A stretch of DNA of 64,000 bases from an uncultured Candidatus Entotheonella sp. (GTDB taxonomy: Bacteria; Tectomicrobia; Entotheonellia; Entotheonellales; Entotheonellaceae). Location of the stretch: positions 483,300-547,299 of the forward strand of contig OX639990.1 of the NCBI GenBank assembly GCA_951828535.1. The letters are read 5' to 3'. Both the position numbers and the translations under genes were made by a program. Shown in pieces: positions 1 through 7,917 of this stretch. A model generated the notes under the pieces. That model was not told where the DNA came from and did no database searches. It saw only the letters and a program-made list of their open reading frames with translations. Position 1 is the stretch's first letter; each line of letters begins with the position of its first letter.

Positions 1-28
1 TGAATGGGCCTCATGCTTGACATGCCGG

Positions 29-349
29 TTACTCCACGATCCGAGGTACGACGAAGAAGTGTTGCTCCGTTTCCGGAGCGTTGGACAGGGCTGCCTCCTG
101 GCTGGCAAGGCTTGTCCCACCCGCCCGGCGGCCCGTCTCGTCGGCTCGGTAGACGTTGACGAGGTCGAAAACATGCGCCGTCGGTTCCACGTCCTCGGTC
201 GGCACCTCGCTCAACTGTTCCATGTAGGTCAGGATGGTGTTCAACTGATCGGTGAGCCGCCGTTGCTCGTCGGCATCCAGGCCCAGGCGGGCCAGACGAG
301 CGACGTGCGCTACCTGTTCTTCCGAAATGATGATGTGCCCATCAGACAT
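29..349 (-). CDS. gatC: Asp-tRNA(Asn)/Glu-tRNA(Gln) amidotransferase subunit C
   Basis: GatC is the small subunit of the GatCAB amidotransferase, which converts misacylated Glu-tRNA(Gln) or Asp-tRNA(Asn) to the correct aminoacyl-tRNA in the cytoplasm. The 106-residue product has the family's N-terminal helix pattern (EEQVAHVARLARLGL), the central DQLNTILTYMEQL helix and a C-terminal NAPETEQHFFVVPRIVE tail. Length is close to the usual 95-100. The ATG at 349 was chosen because it begins the conserved region; an ATG six codons upstream is also in frame. gatA and gatB would be expected beyond the left edge. It lies 17 bp downstream of the helicase gene on the same strand. Confidence 0.93.
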   Translation of the reverse strand: MSDGHIIISEEQVAHVARLARLGLDADEQRRLTDQLNTILTYMEQLSEVPTEDVEPTAHVFDLVNVYRADETGRRAGGTSLASQEAALSNAPETEQHFFVVPRIVE

Positions 350-366
350 ACTGCTACTTTTCTCCA

Positions 367-2568
367 TCAAAGCATTTGCATGCTGGCGTACTTCGGCATG
401 ATTTTCTTGATACCGTAGTCGCTGAAGACGATCGTGAGTTTTAGGCCATCGCCTTCGCCCTCGCATTTTTGTACGACACCGCGGCCGAACTGTGCATGCT
501 GGACGATAGAGCCAGCCGCGATAGTCTCCGCGGGCGTGGGCGGCTGGGGTCGAGCACGGCGCCGCGCCGCCGCCGCTTGCGGCCGTTCTTGACGATACTC
601 TACGTGGCCGGGAATTTCCGGTTGCGACGAGTGATTGGTGATGCACGCCATGGGAATATCCAGCAAAAACGCTGACGGCATCTGGTGTTGCTCGTTGCCG
701 TACAGGCGTCGCGAAACTGCGCTGGTGAGGAAGAGCCAGCGTTCGGCGCGCGTCATGCCCACGTAGCAAAGGCGTCGCTCTTCCTCCATCTCCAGGGGTT
801 GATCGAACGAACGGCTGTGCGGGAACAGGCCGTTTTCCATGCCGGCGATGAACACCACCGGAAATTCCAGGCCCTTCGAGGCGTGCAGGGTCATCAGCGT
901 CACGGCGGCGCGGTCGTCCTGCAGGCTGTCCTGGTCCGAAACCAGGGCTGTGTGCTCCAGAAAGCCCTGCAAGGTCGGCTCGTCGGCCTGTTGATCGTAG
1001 TCGGCGGCGGCGTTCACCAGCTCGCTCAGGTTCTCCAGCCGTGTTTGCGCCTCTACAGTTCGGTCGGCCTTCAGTTGTGCCAGGTAGCCGCTGGCCTCGA
1101 GTACCTCGCATATGAGGTCTGCCGCTGCCATGTCGGAAACTTTGGCCATGAGATCCTGCAGGAACTCGTGAAAACCCCGTAGGCGTCCGAGGGCGGCCTT
1201 GCCGATACCGGCGTCCGCGTCGCCGTCCGCGATCCGTTCCAATGCCTTAATGCCGCTGATGCCGTTTTCCTGTGCCAGCGCTTCCAGCCGTGCCCAGGTC
1301 GTGTTACCGATGCCGCGCCGCGGCACGTTGATGATGCGCCGCAGGCTCAAGGTATCCTGTGGATTGGTCAGCAAGCGCATGTATGCCAGGGCGTCTTTGA
1401 TTTCCTGGCGGTCATAAAACCGCAGGCCGCCGACGATCTGGTACGGAATGTCGGCACGCCGCAGGCCGTCTTCCAGTACCCGCGACTGCGCGTTGGTGCG
1501 GTAGAAAACGGCGAAGTCATTCAATGCCAAACCCTCGGCGTTCTGCAATCCCAGGATATTCTGACAAATGGCCTCAGCCTCGTGCATTTCGTCCTGGGCG
1601 CAGAAGTAGCCGATGGGCACGCCGCGGGTGTTCGCTGTCCACAGGGTCTTGTCCCGCCGGTCTGGGTTTTTCGATACCACCGCGGTAGCGGCTTCGAGGA
1701 TGGTGCTCGTCGAGCGATAATTCTGTTCTAATTTGATGACTTTGGCGTCGGGGTAGTCGCGTTCGAAGTTGAGAATGTTGTGTACATTGGCGCCCCGAAA
1801 GCGGTACACGCTCTGGTCGTCATCGCCCACCACGCACAGGTTGCGGTGCTCCGCCGCCAGCAGGTTGAGCAGGTGATATTGCGCCATGTTGGTGTCCTGG
1901 TACTCGTCGACCATGATGAAGCGCAGGCGGTGCTGGTACCGCTGGCGAATGGCGTCATGGCGGCGCAGCATCTGGACGGTGAGCATCAGCAGATCGTCAA
2001 AATCAAGGGCGGCGTTCTCGCGCAGGTGTTCCTGGTAGACGCCGTACACGCGGGCGACAACAGCGTCGAGCCCATAATCTTCCGCGTCGCGCTGGAATGC
2101 TTCGGCGTCGACGAGGTCGTTCTTCAAGGTGCTGATGCGGCGTCGGATCTGTTGCGGTGCGTACAGGTCGTTGGCGATTTGCAGATCTCGCACGCATTGT
2201 TTGACCAGCGACAGTTGATCCGCCGCGTCGTAGATGACGAAATTGGGCGCCAGGCCAAGGTGCTCGGCTTCACGGCGCAACAGGCGCGCGCAGGCGGCGT
2301 GGAACGTGCTGAGCCACAGTGGAAAGCTGGTGGCGCCGAGCAGGCCGTGCACCCGCCCCCGCATTTCCTGGGCCGCTTTGTTGGTGAATGTCACCGCCAG
2401 GATCTGTTCGCCGGGCACCCCGCAGTTGCGGATCAGGTGGGCGATGCGGTGGGTGATGACGCGCGTTTTTCCCGAACCGGCACCGGCCAGAATAAGAACG
2501 GGGCCCTCGGTATGCTGCACCGCTTCCCACTGCGGCGCGTTGAGCTGGGACTGCCAAGGGGATGTCAT
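367..2568 (-). CDS. pcrA: ATP-dependent DNA helicase, UvrD/PcrA/Rep type (SF1)
   Basis: This is a 3'-5' superfamily 1A helicase acting in DNA repair and in clearing replication obstacles. The 733-residue product shows the motifs in order: Walker A GAGSGKT near residue 30, motif Ia (VTFTNKAAQEM), motif II DEYQDTN, motif III VGDDDQSVYRFRGA, motif IV (QNYRS), motif V (TLHASKGLEFPVVF) and motif VI (GMTRAER). A short basic linker leads to a C-terminal Tudor-like segment (GSIVQHAQFGRGVV), as in PcrA and UvrD. Its ATG overlaps the end of the upstream nucleotidyltransferase gene by 4 bp, so the two are probably translationally coupled. PcrA and UvrD cannot be separated with certainty. Confidence 0.94.
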   Translation of the reverse strand: MTSPWQSQLNAPQWEAVQHTEGPVLILAGAGSGKTRVITHRIAHLIRNCGVPGEQILAVTFTNKAAQEMRGRVHGLLGATSFPLWLSTFHAACARLLRREAEHLGLAPNFVIYDAADQLSLVKQCVRDLQIANDLYAPQQIRRRISTLKNDLVDAEAFQRDAEDYGLDAVVARVYGVYQEHLRENAALDFDDLLMLTVQMLRRHDAIRQRYQHRLRFIMVDEYQDTNMAQYHLLNLLAAEHRNLCVVGDDDQSVYRFRGANVHNILNFERDYPDAKVIKLEQNYRSTSTILEAATAVVSKNPDRRDKTLWTANTRGVPIGYFCAQDEMHEAEAICQNILGLQNAEGLALNDFAVFYRTNAQSRVLEDGLRRADIPYQIVGGLRFYDRQEIKDALAYMRLLTNPQDTLSLRRIINVPRRGIGNTTWARLEALAQENGISGIKALERIADGDADAGIGKAALGRLRGFHEFLQDLMAKVSDMAAADLICEVLEASGYLAQLKADRTVEAQTRLENLSELVNAAADYDQQADEPTLQGFLEHTALVSDQDSLQDDRAAVTLMTLHASKGLEFPVVFIAGMENGLFPHSRSFDQPLEMEEERRLCYVGMTRAERWLFLTSAVSRRLYGNEQHQMPSAFLLDIPMACITNHSSQPEIPGHVEYRQERPQAAAARRRARPQPPTPAETIAAGSIVQHAQFGRGVVQKCEGEGDGLKLTIVFSDYGIKKIMPKYASMQML

Positions 2569-3326
2569 GATGGTTCGTTGCCGCGCCGGTTGCGCAGGAT
2601 GGTTTCAAGGCGCGCCAAATCCGCCGGGGTGTTGACGCCCAGAATTTCTTCTGGCTCCGTGGCGACCTCTGCAACGGGCCGCCCGTCTGCTGCTGCCAAC
2701 CTGACAACATCGGTCAGATACTGCTCGCCCTGTGCGTTGCGCCGCCCGACGCGGGGCAGAGCGGCAAATAGAAAGGAAGCCTGCAAGCAGTACACCCCGC
2801 TGTTGATCTCGCACGCCGCTTTCTGGCTTGCCGTGGCATCTCGCTCTTCGACGATGCCGGCGACACCGCCCTGACCGTCCCGCAAGATGCGACCGTAACC
2901 CGTCGGGTCATCCACGTGCGTCGTCAGTATGGTGAGAGTCGCCTGATGATCACGGTGCGCTTCGAGCAAGCGGCGCAGGGTCGCCGTGCGCAGCAGCGGC
3001 ACATCACCGCACAGTATCAAGACGCCGCCGTCGAAGTCTCGCAGCACGCTTTCCGTCTGCGCCACGGCGTGCCCGGTACCTAGCTGTGGTTCCTGCACCA
3101 CGCAGCACGCTCCGAAACGCTCGCACACCCGCCGCACGGCATCGGCCTGATGGCCTACCACCGTAACGAGCTGACGCGGTTTCAAAGGCCGTACGGCCTT
3201 CAGCACGTGCGCGATGAGGGGACAGCCGGCCAATGGATGCAAGACTTTGGCGAGGGGGGACCGCATGCGAGTGCCTCTGCCGGCGGCAAGGACGACGACG
3301 GCAAGAGAGGGTAGGGCGTGAGTCAT
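2565..3326 (-). CDS. GlmU-like UDP-N-acetylglucosamine pyrophosphorylase, uridyltransferase domain only
   Basis: This is a sugar-1-phosphate nucleotidyltransferase of the GlmU N-terminal type, expected to make UDP-GlcNAc from UTP and GlcNAc-1-phosphate. Visible signatures are LAAGRGTRM followed by K (PLAKVLHPLAG) near the N-terminus, the QLGTGHAVAQ uridine-binding loop, LCGDVPLL with the metal-binding Asp, and EINSGVY. At 253 residues it ends where the left-handed beta-helix acetyltransferase domain of bifunctional GlmU (about 450 residues) would begin, so the acetyltransferase step must be done elsewhere or by another enzyme. It overlaps both neighbours by 4 bp. A different NDP-sugar product is possible. 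Confidence 0.83.
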   Translation of the reverse strand: MTHALPSLAVVVLAAGRGTRMRSPLAKVLHPLAGCPLIAHVLKAVRPLKPRQLVTVVGHQADAVRRVCERFGACCVVQEPQLGTGHAVAQTESVLRDFDGGVLILCGDVPLLRTATLRRLLEAHRDHQATLTILTTHVDDPTGYGRILRDGQGGVAGIVEERDATASQKAACEINSGVYCLQASFLFAALPRVGRRNAQGEQYLTDVVRLAAADGRPVAEVATEPEEILGVNTPADLARLETILRNRRGNEPS

Positions 3327-4033
3327 TGTTGCGGCATGCGGCTGCGCAGGTCCGACAGTTCAAGGGCGGAGATCTTCTTGCGCAGGGTATTGCGATTGAT
3401 GCCCAGGATGGCTGCCGACTTGACCTGATTGCCCCGACACTCCGCGAGAACGATGGCCAGCAGCAGTCTTTCGAAGCACGACAAGACCGTGTGGTGTAGG
3501 GAGCCGCTGCCGATTTCCCTGACGCTTCGCACGAGGCGATGCAGCCTGCTGACCAGTGTTTCCGACCACAATTCCTGCGTTTGCAGACTGGCGCCGTCGA
3601 CCCCGTCATGGGTAACTTGCAGCATGTCGTTCAGGTTCAACAGGTGCCGTTCTTCGCGTAGCTGCGCACGCAGCGCGGCCAATTCCAGCGTGCGGTCGAG
3701 CATCAGGCGCACCGGTTCGAGGCTTAGCGGCTTGCCGACAACGTTCGTCACCAATTTCAAGGTTTGGGAGGGAATGCCGTTGTGGTCCGCGGACATCGCC
3801 AGAATGATTGGCAAGTGTGGAATGGCGTCCCGCAAATCGGCCAGCAGCACGTGGACATCAAGCAGCGTGAACGATACCAAGGCCGCATGGTAGTCATGTG
3901 CGCCAGCGAGGGCAATGGCTTTGGAGGATGTGGTTACGGGGTGGAGTTCGTAGCCGTGCCTGGACAACTCCGGCAGCAAGGGTTCATAGGCGGCCCGGTC
4001 TTGATCTACAGCCAAAATTTTGGCGTAAACCAT
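3323..4033 (-). CDS. Response-regulator-like protein: degenerate receiver plus Fis-type HTH
   Basis: The 236-residue protein has an N-terminal receiver-like fold (residues 1-120) and a C-terminal Fis-type helix-turn-helix (about 185-230, pattern ILAECRGNQVKSAAILGIN). The AAA+ sigma-54 module of NtrC proteins is absent. The receiver keeps early acidic residues (VDQD) and the GKP lysine, but the usual phosphoacceptor aspartate appears replaced by Ser54 (ALVSFTLLD). It may therefore be phosphorylation-independent. The gene overlaps the GlmU-like gene by 4 bp, and no histidine kinase is nearby. Assignment to the Fis-containing response-regulator group is firm; its targets are unknown. Confidence 0.78.
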   Translation of the reverse strand: MVYAKILAVDQDRAAYEPLLPELSRHGYELHPVTTSSKAIALAGAHDYHAALVSFTLLDVHVLLADLRDAIPHLPIILAMSADHNGIPSQTLKLVTNVVGKPLSLEPVRLMLDRTLELAALRAQLREERHLLNLNDMLQVTHDGVDGASLQTQELWSETLVSRLHRLVRSVREIGSGSLHHTVLSCFERLLLAIVLAECRGNQVKSAAILGINRNTLRKKISALELSDLRSRMPQQ

Positions 4034-4090
4034 GCTCCCTTCCTTCTTGTAGACGGGCCGCGGACCGAGGCGTGGTCGTTCGCGTTGGTT

Positions 4091-5005
4091 TTACGTGATG
4101 AGGGTTAGCCAGGACTTGAAGGCGTCGTCCTTGCCCTGCACGATTCGGAAAAAGGCTTGTTGTAGCTTGTGAGTTATCGGTCCGGGAAAGCCACTGCCGA
4201 CCGCGCGGTTGTCGACTTCGCGGATGGGTGTCAGTTCCGCCGCGGTGCCGGTGAAAAACACCTCGTCGGCGATGTACAGCTCATCGCGGGAAAAGACGGT
4301 TTCCCGCACGGTGAGCCCCATGTTGCGCGCCAAGTCGATGACGGAGTTACGCGTGATGCCTTCCAGGATGGCGGTCAGTGGGGGCGTCTTGAGGACGCCG
4401 TCGCGCACAATGAAGATGTTCTCGCCGGAGCCTTCGCCCACGTTGCCCTGCACGTCGAGCATGATCGCTTCGTCGTAGCCGGAGTGAATGGCTTCCATCT
4501 TGGCAAACTGCGAATTGGCGTAATTGCCGACCACCTTTGCCTTGGTCATCATGACGTTGACGTGGTGGCGGGTGTAGGAGGAGATGCACACACGAATGCC
4601 CTCGGCAAGGGCGCCTTCGCCCAGATATGCACCCCAAGGCCACACCGCGATGCTGACACACACCGGGCAGTGGCTGTTATTGATGCCGAGCTCGCCGTAG
4701 CCCAGGTACACAAGGGGGCGGATGTAGCATTCGCGCACCTCGTTGACCTTCACGGCGTCGACGATGGCTTGGCCGATCGCCTCGCGGCTGAACGGCATTT
4801 TAAGTCCCGCGATATGGGCCGAGTTGAACAGGCGGTCGATATGTTCGGGGAGGCGGAAAATGGCCGGCCCGGCAGCCGTATCGTAGCACCGGATGCCCTC
4901 GAATACGCCCAAGCCGTAATGCAGGGTATGGCTGAGGACATGGACTTGGGCATTGTCCCAATCTACGAACGTGCCGTCCATCCAGATTTTCTTGGTGGCC
5001 TCCAT
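4091..5005 (-). CDS. ilvE: Branched-chain-amino-acid aminotransferase
   Basis: This PLP fold-type IV transaminase catalyses the last step of Val, Leu and Ile synthesis and the first step of their breakdown. The 304-residue product shows the N-terminal [14 protein letters not shown] entry, [13 protein letters not shown], the active-site lysine region ([13 protein letters not shown]), the GYDEAIMLD strand and the [12 protein letters not shown]-phosphate region, with [12 protein letters not shown] near the end. Start: an ATG at 5005 lies just downstream of a GGAGGAA ribosome site; a longer in-frame ATG seven codons upstream overlaps that site and is less likely. It is a single gene, 57 bp upstream of the regulator. 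Confidence 0.95.
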   Translation of the reverse strand: MEATKKIWMDGTFVDWDNAQVHVLSHTLHYGLGVFEGIRCYDTAAGPAIFRLPEHIDRLFNSAHIAGLKMPFSREAIGQAIVDAVKVNEVRECYIRPLVYLGYGELGINNSHCPVCVSIAVWPWGAYLGEGALAEGIRVCISSYTRHHVNVMMTKAKVVGNYANSQFAKMEAIHSGYDEAIMLDVQGNVGEGSGENIFIVRDGVLKTPPLTAILEGITRNSVIDLARNMGLTVRETVFSRDELYIADEVFFTGTAAELTPIREVDNRAVGSGFPGPITHKLQQAFFRIVQGKDDAFKSWLTLIT

Positions 5006-5141
5006 GCTGCTTCCTCCCCAAGGCACATAAAATGCCGCTACCCGCTTGGGCTTCCTCGCCTTTGGTAAGTGAAAGGGGCGACACTCTATCAGAGGGACCC
5101 CGGTGGTGCAAGAAGGATTTTGGGCGCCCCGGCGGCACAGG

Positions 5142-5170
5142 TTGACAGGTCGAAATCCAGTTATTATGCT
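5142..5170 (+). promoter_or_regulatory. Sigma-70-type promoter for the tRNA-Lys/tRNA-Glu unit
   Basis: A consensus -35 hexamer TTGACA (5142-5147) is separated by 17 bp from TATGCT (5165-5170). Transcription would begin near 5177, about 50 bp before tRNA-Lys. Spacing and sequence are close to ideal for a stable-RNA promoter. This is a sequence match only. Confidence 0.72.
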
Positions 5171-5229
5171 TCTGTTTCATGCAGTTGCAGGCTTATGTAA
5201 ATCTCGTCAGAGAGACCAGCGTCCTCGAC

Positions 5230-5302
5230 GGGCCGTTAGCTCAGGTGGTAGAGCAGCTGCCTTTTAAGCAGCGGGTCGCTGGTTCGAGTCCAGCACGGCT
5301 CA
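5230..5302 (+). tRNA. tRNA-Lys (anticodon TTT)
   Basis: A full cloverleaf is visible. The acceptor stem GGGCCGT pairs with ACGGCTC (one G-U pair). The D arm is GCTC/GAGC, the anticodon stem GCTGC/GCAGC carries the loop CTTTTAA with anticodon TTT, and the T arm is GCTGG-TTCGAGT-CCAGC. The 3' end continues CCT rather than CCA, so CCA would be added after transcription. tRNA-Glu follows after 10 bp, suggesting one transcript. Confidence 0.96.
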
Positions 5303-5312
5303 CCTTTCCGTC

Positions 5313-5387
<75 letters not shown>

Positions 5388-5416
5388 CTTTCCCTACCGT
5401 TCTTGGTGTTGGAATT

Positions 5417-5446
5417 CCAAGGGCCGCGCACCGTCGCGGCCCTTGG
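5417..5446. terminator. Strong hairpin between the tRNA pair and the convergent dinB-like gene
   Basis: A perfect 12-bp stem (5417-5428 with 5435-5446, arm CCAAGGGCCGCG) encloses the 6-base loop CACCGT. It lies after the tRNAs and just past the stop of the convergent gene at 5463, so it could end transcription from both sides. There is no T run on either side, so it is not a classical intrinsic terminator. Confidence 0.5.
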
Positions 5447-5462
5447 CACGTCAAGAAGCCGA

Positions 5463-5984
5463 TCAGGCCGCAAACCAGCCCTTGCCCGTGATGAATCCCC
5501 GCAGATAGCACACCTGACCGCTGTGATGGAAGTGGTCGAGCAGCAGAACGCCTAAGGAAGCTCCCGCCGTGCGTGTCGCGCCGCCCGGTGCTTCCAGCTC
5601 GCGTCCAAGTTCTTCAGGCGTGATGGTTTGCAGGCACGCCAGGGTTTTTTCGCGTACCCCAGTGCCGTATCCCTGTAGGTTGGCAAGCGTGGCGCGAAAG
5701 GCGCCGACTTGTTCCAACGAATTACCCATGCCGAGCTGGTCCGCGTCGGCGGACATGCCGAACTTGTCGTGCCAGCCCTCGGAGAGCCAGACCTGCTGTT
5801 CGCCGGTAATGCCGGAGACAACCCGGTCTTCGTAACGGTATTGATGCCAAAGGGTCCAGCCAATGGGGTTGCATTGGTCGCTGGGGCGCTTGGTGAGGTC
5901 ATCGTCGGAGAGTCCGTCGAGGGCTCGTTGAACCAGGCCGGCGTTCAGCTGCAAAGCCGAAGCCAGGATGTCGAGTTGCTGCAT
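5463..5984 (-). CDS. DinB-like domain protein
   Basis: This 173-residue four-helix-bundle protein of the DinB/YfiT-like type is recognised from the WTLWHQYRYEDRVV helix and the C-terminal LLDHFHHSGQVCYLRGFITG motif. The metal-ligand histidines of this fold (one in the WH motif, two in DHFHH) are present. Such proteins are often thiol-dependent metalloenzymes, but no substrate can be given. Start: ATG at 5984, preceded by AAGGAAGGAAA; the longer frame reaching 6038 lacks this support. A second member of the family lies at 36904-37434. Confidence 0.8.
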   Translation of the reverse strand: MQQLDILASALQLNAGLVQRALDGLSDDDLTKRPSDQCNPIGWTLWHQYRYEDRVVSGITGEQQVWLSEGWHDKFGMSADADQLGMGNSLEQVGAFRATLANLQGYGTGVREKTLACLQTITPEELGRELEAPGGATRTAGASLGVLLLDHFHHSGQVCYLRGFITGKGWFAA

Positions 5985-6140
5985 GGGTGTTTCCTTCCTT
6001 GTGTTGGCTAGATGATTCGGTGATGATGAAAAGCACATTTTAAGGAAAGTCGGGTTAAGAGCCTACCCTTAAACCAATCCCGGTTGGACGAGTCGGTAGG
6101 ACGGACCCCAAAAGGCATACGTATTCGGAAGGAGGAGCGC

Positions 6141-7013
6141 ATGACGGCAGCCCTGACCGTTCACGATATCGAAGTGGAAGACATCGAATACCTGCGTTTT
6201 GGCAACAAGGCATTGCTGGCACGTTTTTACAAGCCGCGCGGCGAGGGACCGTTTCCGCTGCTGGTGGATCTTCACGGCGGCGCCTGGTGCCGTGGCGACC
6301 GGTTGAACGACGTGGTTATCAGCGAGGCGCTGGCGCGCAGCGGGGTAGCGGTGGCGGCGCTCGATTTTCGCATGCCGCCCGATGCGTCGTACCCGGCTTC
6401 GTTGACGGACATCCACTACGGCATCCGCTGGCTGAAAACGCGGGCCGACACGCTGGGCCTTCGTGTGGACAAAGTGGGCGCCCTCGGCGTCTCCAGCGGC
6501 GGCCACCAGGCGATGTTGCTGGCCATGCGGCCGCATGATCCGCGTTACGCTGCCTTCAAACCGCCCTACGGCGCCACGGATGTGGAGATGGGCCTGGATT
6601 ATGTCATCCTGTGCTGGCCGGTCATTGATCCTCTGGCGCGCTACCACTATGCCAAGAACCTGCGGGACAGCGGTGAGCCTTACCCGGAATTCGCTGATCG
6701 TGTTCTACCCCTGCACGACCAGTACTGGCAAGACGAAGAGGCCATGGCCGAGGGCAACCCGGTGCTGGCTCTCGAGCGCGGCGAGACGGTTGAGATGCCG
6801 CCCGTACTTTACGTGCAGGGCTCCGAGGACGTGGCGCATCCCCGGCCTGACCTGGACCGCTTCGTCGAGCAGTACCGGAAGGCCGGCGGACAGGTTGATC
6901 TGAAGTTGTTCCACGGCGAGGCAGAAGGCTTCATCAACCGCAGGCCGACCTCGGCTGCCGCCGGTCAGGCCGTCACGCAGATTATCGAGTTCGTTCACAA
7001 GCACATGGATTGA
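6141..7013 (+). CDS. Alpha/beta hydrolase (BD-FAE/esterase-like)
   Basis: The 290-residue protein has the hallmarks of a hormone-sensitive-lipase-like or BD-FAE-like esterase: the oxyanion-hole HGGAW motif near residue 48, the nucleophile elbow GVSSGG, and a late PVLYVQGSEDVAHP strand with the acid residue. The catalytic histidine is probably in LFHGEAEGF near the end. It is predicted cytoplasmic. The start at 6141 follows GGAGGAG; an upstream in-frame start has no ribosome site. It heads a short plus-strand run with the secreted protein at 7019 and CopC at 7513. The ester substrate cannot be deduced. Confidence 0.82.
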   Translation: MTAALTVHDIEVEDIEYLRFGNKALLARFYKPRGEGPFPLLVDLHGGAWCRGDRLNDVVISEALARSGVAVAALDFRMPPDASYPASLTDIHYGIRWLKTRADTLGLRVDKVGALGVSSGGHQAMLLAMRPHDPRYAAFKPPYGATDVEMGLDYVILCWPVIDPLARYHYAKNLRDSGEPYPEFADRVLPLHDQYWQDEEAMAEGNPVLALERGETVEMPPVLYVQGSEDVAHPRPDLDRFVEQYRKAGGQVDLKLFHGEAEGFINRRPTSAAAGQAVTQIIEFVHKHMD

Positions 7014-7018
7014 GACGC

Positions 7019-7495
7019 ATGGCCCGGATGCCGGTTGCGATTTTTTTCTTGCTCTTCATGGGGCTGGCTTCGGCGCTGGTGACGGGGCAGGAGGTGCGGG
7101 ACACTTGGCTGGACGGTGAGGCGTTGATGCTGGACATGGTCAGCCCCGCAGCACCGGAAAAAGCCGTCCTGGAGCAATTTCACCCGGATTGTAGAATTGC
7201 CATGGACAGCGTCATGACCCGGCACATAGGGAATGCATCGGATGACCCGTTGCAGCCCGCCCTGTCGTGCCGGGAGCCGCAGCATTGGGAGGCCGTGCGG
7301 CGGTACGTGAGCGAATTCAAAGCCCACAACGACACCACAGCGCGTTTCATGCGTCCAAGCGGTATTGGCGCGCCCTGGATGGTGCGCTACGCCTTACGTT
7401 GCCGGAGTGACTGCCCCGGCGGCGCGGTCGGATTCGAAATCCGCTTCACCTACGATGGCCGTCGGGTTACCCGGGTGGAACTACAGACCCGTTAG
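7019..7495 (+). CDS. Secreted hypothetical protein
   Basis: The 158-residue protein begins with a clear signal peptide (hydrophobic VAIFFLLFMGLASALV after a short basic start, likely cut near TGQ). The mature part has four cysteines (contexts PDCRI, SCREP and RCRSDC), which suggests disulphides in the periplasm, and ends in a beta-rich stretch (VGFEIRFTYDGRRVTRVEL). No family was recognised. The start ATG at 7019 is 6 bp past the stop of the hydrolase gene; a TTG overlapping that stop is also in frame. CopC follows after 17 bp, so a joint periplasmic, possibly metal-linked, role is conceivable. Confidence 0.66.
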   Translation: MARMPVAIFFLLFMGLASALVTGQEVRDTWLDGEALMLDMVSPAAPEKAVLEQFHPDCRIAMDSVMTRHIGNASDDPLQPALSCREPQHWEAVRRYVSEFKAHNDTTARFMRPSGIGAPWMVRYALRCRSDCPGGAVGFEIRFTYDGRRVTRVELQTR

Positions 7496-7512
7496 ATGGA
7501 GGGCCTATCGGT

Positions 7513-7914
7513 ATGACTGTCGCTCAGATAAGTCGCTGGCTGGCACTAGTCGCGCTGATCGTATTGCTGCCGTCCTTCTCGGTGGCGCACGGAATGCTGA
7601 CTCGCAGCCAACCGGCTGCTGATTCCGAAATCGCCCAGCTTCCCGAAGCGATCCGATTGTCGTTCAGCGAGCGGGTCGAAAGCCGCTTCAGCCGGGTCAC
7701 GGTGCACCGCGCGCGGCGAGACCCCGAGACCGGTGAGGTAAGCCCTCAGGAGCGTGTCGATGTGGGCATGACGGAAGGCCCAGCTGTGGCGCAGGAATTG
7801 GCCGTCCGTCTGCCTGAAAACCTGGACGCGGGCTTATACCTGATCGAGTGGCAAGTACTCTCCATCGATTCTCACCGCACCACTGGGCGCTTTACCCTCA
7901 CCTACAAGCCGTAA
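7513..7914 (+). CDS. copC: CopC-domain periplasmic copper-binding protein
   Basis: This 133-residue CopC/YobA-type protein binds Cu(II) in the periplasm. A signal peptide (LALVALIVLLPSFSVA) is followed by His26, which would be the first mature residue and supplies the N-terminal copper ligand typical of the family. The terminal motif SIDSHRTTGRFTLTY matches the conserved D-x-H-x-x-x-G region with the further His ligand. No methionine-rich Cu(I) site is visible. No copD or copper ATPase is adjacent; the two genes before it on the same strand are a hydrolase and a small secreted protein. Confidence 0.86.
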   Translation: MTVAQISRWLALVALIVLLPSFSVAHGMLTRSQPAADSEIAQLPEAIRLSFSERVESRFSRVTVHRARRDPETGEVSPQERVDVGMTEGPAVAQELAVRLPENLDAGLYLIEWQVLSIDSHRTTGRFTLTYKP

Positions 7915-7917
7915 GCG

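Noticed and set aside
1780-2874. Plus-strand open frame of 364 codons
   Set aside because: Antisense to the helicase gene, whose motifs are complete; no family features of its own.
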